A stretch of DNA of 64,000 nucleotides from assembly GCF_023091745.1 (NCBI RefSeq), contig NC_068926.1, positions 69,686,001 through 69,750,000 of the forward strand, in the 5' to 3' direction. Source of the stretch: Budorcas taxicolor (Eukaryota; Chordata; Mammalia; Artiodactyla; Bovidae). The first letter of the stretch is position 1, and the number at the start of each line of letters is the position of its first letter. Of the stretch, positions 52,920 to 62,534 are shown piece after piece. The translations under genes were made by a program, and so were the position numbers. The notes below the pieces were generated by a model. That model was not told the DNA's origin. It ran no database searches and was given only the letters and a program-made list of their open reading frames with translations.

Positions 52920-54484
52920 GTAGATTAAAGGTGAAAAACTCCAGACGATTTTATCAAGATGCTGAAAAGGCATTTGACAACCGGGGACGGCGGGCGCACA
53001 GCCCTCATTTCAGCCTGTGTAACTGGCGCCCCCTGGTGCTCAGCTCAGACAAGACCGGCAACCCCGGTTTCAGCCCAGCTTAAAAACTTCATCCCAAGGT
53101 TTTTAACAAAAACAGAAACTCCACACTTTTAAAGACCAGTCACCAAAAGACAATATTCTGCTCAACTCCAATATATGAATCTCCATCCTCATCAACAAAA
53201 AGATTTGAATAATTAGTTATTCAACACTGTTTCAGAGGTTCAGCAATTAAAACGGCACACTGGCAAATCTGCACATTTGATTTATAAAATACAGGTTTAT
53301 TTTTTAAATGACCAGAGTTCATAAGATAGAAAATAAATTATATTAAACAATCTGCTTTTTACATATTAATAACCAGGAATAGAAATGGGGAAGAAAATTG
53401 CATTCACAATAGTGATTATATAGGAATAAAATGAGAAAGTTACAGAACCCGTATGAAGAAATAGTAAAATCTTAGAACATGTAAAGGATTCAAACAAATG
53501 GAAAACCATTTCATATCATCTAGGGAAATTTAAAATCGTAAAAATATCAACCCTCCCCTCAACTTACATCTAAATTTAGCACAATTTAAATTTAAATCCC
53601 AATGGAACTTGGTTGGGGGTGCGCAGGAACGGGAGAAAACTGGACTATCATGATTTTAAATTTCATGTGAGAAGAAATTCTAAGAATAGTTTGGGAAAAT
53701 ATTTTAATAAGAAAAACAGCAAGGAAGATTGATCCATCTATATGCTGATGATGCCCCCAATGTTTGTTTCACCTAGAACCTCACCCTTCCCATCAGAATC
53801 ACCTGTCCGGCAGGTAACAGTATGTCTCCACTGATACATGTAAGCATCACCTCAAGCCCAACAAGTTGAAAACCAAATAGAGTGAAATATAAATAAGGGG
53901 TCATTAATAAATGAGACTGGGACTTCCGTAATTTAAGCAATTTAAGAATCAAGAATCTGCCCGACAATGCAGGGCATACCGGTTCGAATCCTGGTCCAGG
54001 AACTAAGATTCCGCATGCCTTGGGGCAACTGAGCCCAGTGTGCCACGACTAGTGAGCCCACCAGCGGGCAACTACCGAAGCCCCAGCACCCATTCCGCAC
54101 AAGAGAAGCCACCACAATGAGAGGCTGGCGCACCGCTGCCATACAGAGTAGTCCCCACTCTCACAACTAAGAAAGCTTGCGCACAGCAACCAAGAGGCCG
54201 TGAGCCGCAACAAAGATCCAGCGCAGCCAAAAATAGGTTAAAAAAAAACACACACGGGGCTGGAGTAAGTGAATTTCCATCTGGAAAAACCGATACCAAA
54301 TTTGACACCTGCCTTACTGCTGATACTAAAATACTTCCCACACGGAGTGGTGACACAGAAAAGAACTTTAAAACAGTGCGACAAAATACAAGAGAATTGG
54401 GCAGAGGAGGAAGAATTCTCTTAAACGTGAGATGAAACCCCAAAACCTTTCAAGAAATACCATAAACCAAGCCTAGCACAGATA
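52920..54484 (+). repeat. Degenerate L1 ORF2, split by a CHR SINE
   Basis: L1-like phrases ttatcaagatgctgaaaagg with catttgacaa (52953), gtgattatataggaataaaa (53413) and ggtgaaaactccag. A GC-rich patch at 52981-53070 has no repeat match I can name. L1-like text resumes at 54255 after the SINE (gtgaatttccatctggaaaa). Confidence 0.55.
53922..54243 (+). repeat. CHR-type SINE
   Basis: gggacttccgtaatttaagc, B box ggttcgaatcctggtccagg, then the CHR body ending cagcgcagccaaaaatagg with an A-rich tail. Confidence 0.85.
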
Positions 54485-54572
54485 AATCCCATGGACGGAG
54501 CAGCCCTGCAGGCCACAGTCCATGGGGTCGCAAGGGTCGGTTCGGACACGACTGAACAACTACGCCAGCAGC
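54484..54572 (+). repeat. BovA fragment
   Basis: aatcccatggacggagcagc, ggccacagtccatggggtcg, ttcggacacgactgaacaac: 3' half of a BovA monomer. Confidence 0.8.
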
Positions 54573-54789
54573 ACAGATAAACCAGCAGAAAAAATAAAAG
54601 TTGTGAGCTGAAGCTGTGACAGACAAGAGGCCTACAGAGGGCTGGGCCTTCCGGGGAAACTACCTAGAGAAGCTACGTAACACATGCAGCTTCCCTTGTG
54701 GGTCGTCCGTCTTGCAAATGTAAAAGCACCACACCATTAAGGACATTCATACAAAAAAGCTTTCTGTAAGCCACAAGTTGGGAAACAAC

Positions 54790-55260
54790 CGGGGAAAAAG
54801 TTTCACCTGTGTCGACTGAATACGCGGTCTCCGGCGGGGGCGGGGGGAAATCCCTGCTTCTCTGCTTGAATTCCAGCGCCTTCCACGGGCCCTAGGGTGT
54901 GGGACCCTCGAGGCCTCAGTCCCCAGGGTGGGCCCACGGCGGGCCTCACACAGCCGGGTTTGACGGCCTCGCCTCTGCCTGACACACCGACCTCAGCACA
55001 TCTGACTCAGCAAGTCTGCGGGCTCGTGATCTCGCGACGGTGCATGCGCACGGCGTAGAGCAAGCGCCGGACGTCAGCGCCACGCACGCGCAGTTGCACA
55101 TCTGCCTCGAGACTAGGCGAGGGTAGCGTTGGGAGGGTGGGGGTTGCGTGTCCCGCAACCGTTGGTGGCCTCGGGGAAGGCATGCTCCCGGATGGCTGTG
55201 AACGTCGGGCACCCTACAAGCCACTGGAGGGATGGCCGAGGGCCGGGACCAGGTGAGTTG
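54790..55260 (+). promoter_or_regulatory. Isolated CpG-island-like promoter between OSBP2 and MORC2
   Basis: GC-rich, CpG-dense, TATA-less block surrounded by repeats. Motifs seen: TGACTCAGCA (55003-55012, MARE/ARE type), atctcgcgac (55029-55038, close to the TCTCGCGAGA promoter element), GTGCATGCGCAC (55040-55051, NRF1-like palindrome), gACGTCAg (55070-55077, CRE-like), and cacgcacgcgca (55081-55092, second NRF1-like). Such clusters are typical of housekeeping or bidirectional promoters in mammals. It ends at a Kozak ATG and a splice donor. It could serve either strand; a minus-strand open frame (54946-55224) looks like a GC shadow. Confidence 0.6.
55232..55252 (+). CDS. Candidate first coding exon end, MAEGRDQ|gtgagt
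   Basis: ATG in a strong context (gaggg before, G after), seven codons, then CAG followed by gtgagt, an optimal splice donor at 55253. It sits at the downstream edge of the CpG block, as expected for a first exon. The next in-phase acceptor found is at 57518. Human MORC2-AS1 (a non-coding antisense locus near MORC2's 3' end) occupies the comparable position, so the transcript may be a lncRNA with an incidental ORF. Confidence 0.35.
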
Positions 55261-55319
55261 CAGCCAGTACTAGGGCTCGTGCTGTGTTGTGATAGTTGAT
55301 GATTTTGCGTGAGGAACTC

Positions 55320-56979
55320 CTTGACTATCTCCGAGTTTGCTCAAACTCCGTTGAATCGGTGATGCCATCCAACCATCTCATCACAGTCGCCCCCTTCTCC
55401 TCTTGCCTTCAGTCTTTCCCAGCATCAGGGTCTTTTCCAATGAGTCCGCTCTTCACACCAGGTGGCCAGTATTGGAGTTTCAGCTTTAGCATCAGTCCTT
55501 TCAGTGAATATTCAGGGTTGATTTCCTTTAGGATTGACGGGTTTGATCTCCTTGTTTTCCAAGGGACTCTGAAGAGTCTTCTCCAGCACAATTCAAAAGC
55601 ATCAATTCTTCGGTGTTTTAGCCTTCTTTATGGTCCAACTCTCACATCCTATGTGACTACTGGAAAAACCATAGCTTTGACTAGATGAACTTTTATCAGC
55701 AAAGAGGTGTCTCTGCTTTTAGTATGCTGTCTAGGTTTGTCATAGCTTTTATTCCAAAGAACAAGCGTCTTAATTTCATGGCTGCAGTCACCATCTGCAG
55801 TGATTCTGGAGCCCACGAAAATAAAATCTGTCATTGTTCCCACTGTTTCCCCTTCTGTTTGCCACGAAGTGATGGGACTGGATGCCATGACCTTCGTTTT
55901 TTGAATGTTGAGTTTTAAGCCAGCTTTTTCACTCTCCTCTTTCACCCTCGTCAGAGGCTCTTTAGTTCTTCATGTTCTGCCATTAAATGGTATCATCTGC
56001 ATGTCTGAGGTTGTTGATATTTCTGGCAGTCTTGATTCCTTCCAGCTTGTGATTCGTCCAGCCCGTCATTTCTCATGATGTACTCTGCATAGAAGTTAAA
56101 TAAGCAGGGTGACAGTATACAGCCTTGTATTCCTTTCCCAATTTTGAAGCAGTCTGTTGTTCCATGTCTGGTTCCAACTGTTGCTTCTTGTCCTGCATAC
56201 AGGTTTCTCAGGAGACAGTTAAGGTGGTGTGCTATTCCCATATCTTGAAGAATTTTCCAGTTTGTTGTGATCAACACAAAGGCTTTAGCTTAGTCAATGA
56301 AGTAGTAGATGTTGGAATTCCCTTGCTTTTTCAATGATCCAGCGGATGTTGGCAATTTGATCTCTGGTTCCACTGTGTTTTCTAAATCCAGCTTGTACAT
56401 CTGGAATTTCTAGGTTCACCGTACTGCAGAAGCCTAGACTGAAGTATTTTGAGCATAATCTTGCTAACATATGAAATGTGCAATTGTACAGAAGTTTGAA
56501 CGTTCTTTGGCATTGCCCTTCTTTGGGATTGGAATGAAAACTGACCTTTCCAGTCCTGTGGCCACTGCTGAGCTTTCCAAATTTGCTGTCATATTGAGTG
56601 CAGCACTTTCACAGCATCATCTCTTAGGATTTGAAATAGCTCAGCTGGAATTCCATCACCTCCGGCTTTGTTTGTAGTAATGCTTCCCAAGATCCACTTG
56701 ACTTCACACTCCAGAATGTCTGGCTCTAGGTGAGTGATCACATCATTGTGGTTATCTGGGTCCTTAAGACGTTTTGTGTAGTTCTTCTGTGTATTCTTGC
56801 CACCTCTTAATTTTTTCTGCTTTTGTTAGGTCCTTGACATTTCTGTCCTTTATCGTGCCCATCTTTGCATGAAATGTTCCCTTGGTAGCTCTGATTTTCT
56901 TGAAGCGATCTCTATAGTGTTTCCCATTCTATTGTTTTCCTCTCACTTAAGGAGGCTTTCTTGTCTCTCCTTGCTATGA
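55320..56979 (-). mobile_element. BovB LINE, antisense, 1.66 kb
   Basis: Runs from the antisense 3' region (ctcaaactccgttgaatcgg, gatgccatccaaccatctca) through the complete antisense RT C-terminal half to gaggctttcttgtctctcct. More diverged than the copies at 46-51 kb. Minus-strand frames are short and broken (98 and 94 codons the longest). Confidence 0.9.
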
Positions 56980-57036
56980 GACCAGTTATTCGCTGCCTGT
57001 GTGGGCCTCTGGATAAATTTCTGGTGAATTCAGCTT

Positions 57037-57255
57037 GCTGCTGCTGCTAAGTCGCTTCAGTCATTTCCGACTCTGTGCGACCCCATAGACGGCAGCCCAC
57101 CAGGCTCCCCCGTCCCTGGGATTCTCCAGGCACACTGGGGTGGGTTGCCATTTCCTTCTCCAATGCATGAAAGTGAAGTCTCTCAGCCGTGTCCGACTCT
57201 TAGCGACCCCATGGACTGCAGCCTACCAGGCTTCTCCATCCATGGGATTTCTCCG
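57037..57255 (-). repeat. BovA2 SINE with perfect 14-bp TSD
   Basis: Antisense BovA2: (gct)n tail at the left, ctaagtcgcttcagtcattt, two BovA monomers, ending at ttctccg. Flanked by GGTGAATTCAGCTT at 57023-57036 and 57256-57269, a perfect target-site duplication. Confidence 0.95.
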
Positions 57256-57269
57256 GGTGAATTCAGCTT

Positions 57270-58235
57270 AGTAAGTCAGAAAACTTCTACTGTCATCCAG
57301 CTCTTTTTAGAGAAGAAAGGGGAACCCAGAATGGGCAGTGATTTGTCTGATGCCTTGTGAACTGAAAGGAAATTTCTGCAGGATCCATCAGGAGTCCTAG
57401 TTGGGGCTGGCACATTGCAAGTAACTACATGAAAACTACCAAACTGAAACACAGGCTTGCAACATTCTGGGTCCTTGCTGAGTGGGCGATCCTTCACCAA
57501 ACTCTTCTCTCTCTCCAGTCTGTCTTGCTCACTATGGAGAGGGGGCCCCCAGCAGTGCTGAGGACAGTCAGAGCACTGAAGTATGGCAGCGGAGAAGCCA
57601 TATTCTTCTGTAGCTCTGCCTCCCATGGCCAAGCTGCCTGTCCACTTTCTTAGGGAACCAAGAGCAATAGGGCCCTTCCAAAGGAAGCCTCAGAGGTTCC
57701 ATCTGCAAAAAAAGGCAGAACCCTGCAGTGGAATTCTGAGGATGTTTAGGCATCTGGGCAGCTGCCAGCTGGTCCCTTGCAGCCTGGTCCACCTGCAGGA
57801 CAGCCTTTCACTGGGGACAAGTAGCCAGTGGCGGCACCACCCACACAGGCCAAACCTGTGTTCTATGTAAAAGACATGGAAGTTTGAGCTTTATCTCACA
57901 TTTGTTGGTCTACAGAGCCATGAACTCTTGCCCAAAACTGCTTGAACCACAGGCCTAAAAGACAGTCATGTCTTCAAGGGGATCTGGACTCAACAAGAGG
58001 AGCCAGAAGGCAGTATCACTCAGACACACATGCAGGAGAAACAAGAGTTTCCCTCATCCTGTTGTTAATCCGTTGCCTTCCTTTGGTAAACAATGTCAAA
58101 CCCTTGTCTTCTAGTAATATGGTATTGATGTGAGGTTTTTAATGCTAAATCCATGGGACACCTAAGGGCTGAACGGGTAGTATAAGGTGGACATTTCCCA
58201 GAAAATTCACCCCTTGTTTTTCATCTGATTTTGAT
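57270..58235. other. Unique sequence around the candidate second exon
   Basis: About 1 kb with no repeat I recognise, lying between a BovA2 and a BovB-derived fragment. Open frames on + at 57429-57653, 57583-57870 and on - at 57276-57632 overlap each other; at most one can be real. Single-copy DNA in this repeat-dense area makes it a plausible exon region. Confidence 0.5.
57519..57653 (+). CDS. Candidate second exon of the CpG-island transcript
   Basis: The polypyrimidine tract cttctctctctccag ends at 57518, an excellent splice acceptor. The exon is phase 0, matching the donor at 55252, and is open for 44 codons (starting SVLLTMERGPPAV) to TAG at 57651-57653. Spliced, the ORF would be 51 codons. 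The surrounding 57270-58235 is apparently unique sequence, whereas the intron is filled by later BovB and BovA2 insertions. No known domain. An overlapping frame at 57583-57870 (95 codons) is also open. Coding status is unproven. Confidence 0.3.
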   Translation, partial: SVLLTMERGPPAVLRTVRALKYGSGEAIFFCSSASHGQAACPLS

Positions 58236-58545
58236 ATTCAGTATCTAAGTCATGTCCAACTCTTTGTGACGCCATGGACTGCAGCATGACGGGCTTCCCT
58301 GTCCTTCACCATCTTCCAGAGTTTACTCAAACTTATGTTGAGTCGGTGATGCCATCCAAACCATCTCATCCTCTGTCGTCCCCTTTTCCTCCTGCCTTCA
58401 ATCTTTCCCAGCATCAGGGTCTTTTCTAGTGAGTTGACTCTTCCAATCAGGTGGCCAGTTGTTGGAGCTTCAGCTTCAGCATCAATCCTTTCAGTGAATA
58501 TTCAGGGCGGATCTCCTTTAGGATTGACTGGTTTGATGTCCTTGG
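58236..58545 (-). repeat. BovB 3' end (ART2A-like) fragment, antisense
   Basis: cagtatctaagtcatgtccaac, ttgagtcggtgatgccatcc, ccagcatcagggtcttttct, ttcagtgaatattcaggg. Covers only the 3'-terminal 0.3 kb of BovB. Confidence 0.85.
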
Positions 58546-60955
58546 TTTAAGTCCCTAACCCAAGACTCAGAACTACAGCCCTGTCCCAGAAGGAAACACA
58601 TGATTGACCTCACATAATTCATTCAGACCAAATCAAAAATCCATAGGCTTTTCACCTTAAGATGGAAGAGACTGCGGACAGGCAAGGAGGGAGGTGAGGA
58701 ATGCACTGTTGGTGGGGACTGAAATTGTGAAGTCTTCTGGAATGCCTCCACCTTCTGGCACAGACATTTCTCTCTGGAATTCATCCAAATAAACACAGAT
58801 CTAAGTACACACACACAGATAGTATCATGGAATTTTTTGTAAACCTAAATGTCTATAAATGGGACCAGTGACTAACAGTACATCCAGGACACTGAAATGC
58901 TATGTGGTCGTCAGGATGAAGTAGACCCATGTGAACTCTTACAAGTCCCAGGATCTACTGAGTGAGACAGGCAGAACAGAGATGCGCATCTGCTCAGAAC
59001 AGATACTCTAGGGGGAGAGCACTGGGGGCTAGGGGAGGCGGGGCTTGCTCTCACGGTCCAGCCTTTTATACTGTTTGAACTTTTACCATGTGCATGTGTC
59101 ACCTGAAAAAAGACAAAAAACCAAAACCAGTCCTCCTCCTGCAGAAACACAGGCTTCTGCACGCATTCACCTTCTTGCACCAGACCTTCCAGACCATCCT
59201 CTTCTTCCCAAGTTGTTAGACAATTCCAGGCAGCTCAGTTACCCAGTTTAGAAGGGGAGTTCCTGCATCTTATCTTCCTGCCCAGAATGGCAACAGCTCT
59301 GCCTGGAAGCAGGCTGTATTCAGCACCGCTGTTATTGGATTTAAACAGCAAAGTAGGAACACCCAGAAGTTGAGGCTAAAATATTTACGAAATTCAGTAT
59401 GTCAGTTTCTGTGGGTGTCAAAGACAGTGAAGACGTAAGACAGTGAAGGTGGAGATGAGGAAGAACCTGAAGACAGCTTAAAGCCACAGTGGTGGAAAGA
59501 ATGAGGAGGGAGGTGCTGGGTTTTACTAGAAGAAAACAGACTGAGTTCAGGAGTCTCGCCAGTAAAAGTTTATAGTATTGCATTTTGATTACAGGTGTGT
59601 AAATAAAAAACCTTGAGTATTACCCTCTGGTAAAAATGCAGAATCAGCTTCTATCTAGATGAAAACAGGAAGTTTGGGGACAAAAAATGGATCATACGCT
59701 GCCTGTGATGAGAACGAGCCGGACAGGATAGGAACTACCAGCTCAAAAAACCCCAAGACTCTGGGAGAATCTTCCGAGGAAGAGGTCAGGGCCTCCCTGG
59801 TATTTCTCTGGAACAGCCCTTGCCCAGGGGTGTGGTTTTGAGAAGTCCCATGCCCACACATCATAGGCACTTCCGGCACGTGCACAAGTGGGCAGAGACC
59901 TTAACTCCCCTGTGGCCTGCCTCCCTCGCCATCGCTTCCCCGTCTCCTGCAGTCTTCACAGGGCGGCACATGGCCCCTGCTGAGCAGAGGTGGGCAGACG
60001 CTGGAAACACACTGAGGTGTCAGAATTGCGGGCCAGTGGGGCAAGATCATGGTTCTTGTGCCTTCAGAAAACCCAAAGTCCCCAAATAAAAGGGGATAAG
60101 GAGTGAGTTGGGGGAAATCGAACCAGAACTTTTCCAACGGCCATTACAGAAAACTCAGCGACTCTGGCCTTGGTCTTTGACCCTGAGTTGTTTGAGGACC
60201 ACAGCAGTATGAGGCTGTGACCAGGCAGAGGAAGGCATGGCGTGCCCAGGGGCTCGGTGACCCCCTCTTCCCATCTGCCCCAAACCGGAGACCCTGACAG
60301 GGCGTGGTAGGGTGAACAGAGGGGAAGCAGGAAGAGCAGCAGCCCTCCCCAGGACCCTGCCACAGTGGCGGCCGAGGCCACCACCAGACCAGCACGGCGC
60401 TCCTCACGCACAGGACTCCTAAGGGGACTCCTCTGGAATGCAAACGATGTGCTACCCAGGTCAGCAGTCTGCCCAGTCAGATCTGTCCACGCCTTAACCT
60501 GGACTCGAGTTTTTGTGGCAGGAAACCTCACCATCTACTGCTAGCTAAGGAAATATCCAGCAGGGAGAATTTAGGTGGTGGATAGGGAAGCTGAACAGGA
60601 GGATCTTTCTCCCCCGAGCTGACTGACAGTGCCACAGCCAAGAAGACTGGCCGCTCAGACCACCACTCACCTCCCTGACCTGAGGCACGGAGCTCCTCAG
60701 CGCCAAGCCGCCTGCTGATGGCAGCCCCATGGAGATCCCCTGGATTGGAGCTCCTGGGGGAGCACCAGCCTGGGAAGGGTCCTGTCTGCCCCCCAGCCCT
60801 GCCCCTGGAGCCCCTCCAACTTCCACACGGTGCTGGAATTCACCACATCTTGAGAAGCCAGGAGCCGAGAGAAGCAACTCAAGACTTGGCATCCTGGTTC
60901 TGTCCTTTGCCCAAGAGTCACCAAAAAAAACGTATGGTCTCACAGCAGGCACAGC
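58546..60955. other. Mostly unique intergenic sequence downstream of MORC2
   Basis: No repeat or gene recognised with confidence. Plus-strand AATAAA hexamers occur at 58788, 59602 and 60085 and could end a transcript starting at the CpG block. Open frames up to 156 codons are unsupported. Part of it may be MORC2 3' UTR on the minus strand. Confidence 0.5.
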
Positions 60956-60981
60956 ATGTTGTTTCTTTCAAAAAATAAATA

Positions 60982-60987
60982 TTTATC
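60982..60987 (-). terminator. MORC2: Possible MORC2 poly(A) signal (GATAAA variant)
   Basis: tttatc on + reads GATAAA on -, followed on - by an AT-rich run (tatttattttttg). It would give a 3' UTR of about 170 nt. No canonical AATAAA was found on - between 58 and 61.1 kb; an ATTAAA at 58138-58143 is another option. Uncertain. Confidence 0.25.
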
Positions 60988-61145
60988 AACTTAGGGTGGA
61001 AGAGTCAAAGAATCAGTCTCTCTCCCACCAAAAGCACAGATATCCCGTGAGTCAAACCAAGGTAAGTCCATCAACCCATAAATGAAACGCCACCCTCAGG
61101 AGCTCTGCCTTGAGGGGCAGAGGAGCTGATCTCTGGCTCCGGGCC

Positions 61146-61214
61146 CTAGTCCCCCTTGGTGATCAGGTCCTCGATGTAGGCATCCAGCTCGTCGTCTGTG
61201 TTAATGTCTAAGTC
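61146..61214 (-). CDS. MORC2: MORC2 last coding exon
   Basis: On the minus strand the acceptor is tctgttccag before 61214 and the stop TAG is at 61148-61146; 69 nt, phase 0. It encodes the acidic tail NTDDELDAYIEDLITKGD. Nothing unusual was seen. Confidence 0.94.
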   Translation of the reverse strand, partial: DLDINTDDELDAYIEDLITKGD

Positions 61215-62534
61215 CTGGAACAGAGCAGGGCAGGGTCAGCCAGGGCTCACAGGGTGGTGGGAGGCCCGCCTCCCCAGCCTTCTTGCAGCCCAGGCCATGC
61301 CCTCTACTCTTCCCCCCTCCACCCTGTTGGGCCACCCTTAATCATCCATCCCCTCCCCGTCCTCCCACTCCTGCCCACCTCCCCCACCCAGGTCCCGCCT
61401 GCCCCAGCCTCACTCTTAGACTCAATACATCCAACGGCTCGGTCCCACCACCCACCCCGGGTTGTTCCCGTCTCAGTACAGGTGCCCCCTTCCCTCTACT
61501 CAGGGACTCAGACTCGAACAGTTGCCCTTGTTCCCTGTCCTCCCCCAGACGGTTCTTTCCCTCCTCACTGGCACCATCCAAGGCTCAGGCCTCCAGAATC
61601 TCTCACCCAGATAACTGGGAACCTCCTCAGTGGAGTCCTGGACTCTAACCTCGTCCTCTCCTACAACCAACCAAAGTAAGTGTCTTAGGCTGCACACGTC
61701 TCAGCACCACAAGGTCCAGGGACCTCCCACCTGGCCCAGGGCCCTGCCGTGGGCCCTGCTCTTCTCTGCCTGCAGCTCACACCCCCCCAGCACGTTTGGC
61801 TCTGCCTTGGGCCCAACCTCCTCCTCAGAGGCTCTCCTGACACTCTAGTACAGCAGCTTCCTGTCACGCTCTCCTGTTTTTTTTTGTGGCACTTCCCACC
61901 ATCAACAGTTCTGTCTCCTCCCCTGCTGTGGTCCGAGAGCACGGCCCCTGTTGGTCACCAGGGGTCACAGGACAGGGATCCCCAGATTCCTGCCCAGAAG
62001 AAGGGCTGAGACCACAGGACATTCCCCGCTTGTGGGCTACCCACTCCCACCCAGGCGTCATCTGGAAAACCAAGAATGTCTTTGTTTCATGACTCCGAGG
62101 TGTCTCAAACCAGGTTGCAGGTCACCGTGTCTAAACAAGGGCAAAAGTCTGATACCGTGGGTGTGGCTGGGACGAGGCCCAGCAGCCGCACCACCTCCAG
62201 CCCGCCTGGTCAGGATGCTGTGCCGCCAGGGTTGGAACCACACATTCCTGTGAGTGGGGAGAAGGGAGCACGAGGTACCCAGGCCCCCCCCCCCGCCCCC
62301 GAGACACCAGGTGGTCCGCTGCAATGAGAGGGTGGCCTGGCTCACCTCCTGCACCTTTTGCAGGAGTGCCACGATGTTGGTCCTCAGCTTCTGCAGCTTC
62401 TCCTCGGTCTCACGCAGCTTTCTCTCGGAGGTGCGCAGGCTCTCCTCAGAAGCCTTGGCCCGCGAGTCGGCACGGCTCTGGTAGGAATGGCACAGGTTCT
62501 GGAGCCCGACTTCATACTGCTTGAAGTACTCTTT
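61146..62534 (-). CDS. MORC2: MORC2 C-terminal end, last two coding exons (partial gene)
   Basis: MORC2 is a nuclear GHKL-type ATPase with a CW zinc finger and a chromo-like domain. It compacts chromatin and assists the HUSH complex in silencing LINE-1 and other loci. The window holds its last 85 residues on the - strand: exon 62534-62346 (63 codons) and exon 61214-61146 (22 codons plus stop). The first encodes KEYFKQYEVGLQNLCHSYQS and SLRTSERKLRETEEKLQKLR, the C-terminal coiled coil. The second encodes the acidic tail DLDINTDDELDAYIEDLITK-GD. Both junctions are GT/AG and phase 0. The human protein is about 1032 residues; the ATPase part lies right of the window. Convergent with OSBP2. Confidence 0.94.
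61215..62345 (-). other. MORC2: MORC2 last intron
   Basis: About 1.1 kb between the last two coding exons. Pyrimidine-rich on + near 61310-61500, and a C13 run near 62287. No additional exon seen; open frames here are low-complexity Pro/Ser-rich shadows. Confidence 0.8.
62346..62534 (-). CDS. MORC2: MORC2 penultimate coding exon (coiled coil)
   Basis: On the minus strand: acceptor ctcttccaacag before 62534, donor gtgagc from 62345; 189 nt, phase 0 to 0. Heptad-rich helix with many Glu, Lys, Arg and Leu residues, including RETEEKLQKLRTNIVALLQK, the C-terminal coiled coil thought to mediate self-association and chromatin binding. Confidence 0.95.

Noticed and set aside
54946..55224. 92-codon minus-strand ORF in the CpG block
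   Set aside because: Cys/Arg/Ala-rich frame expected from CpG-dense DNA; no Kozak or donor pattern as clean as the plus strand.
57276..57632. 118-codon minus-strand ORF
   Set aside because: Overlaps the plus-strand candidate exon and has no family resemblance or splice-site support that I can see; kept only as an alternative reading of the unique block.
61254..61679. Pro/Ser-rich ORFs in the MORC2 last intron
   Set aside because: Low-complexity pyrimidine-rich intron; not in phase with either MORC2 exon and on the wrong strand.
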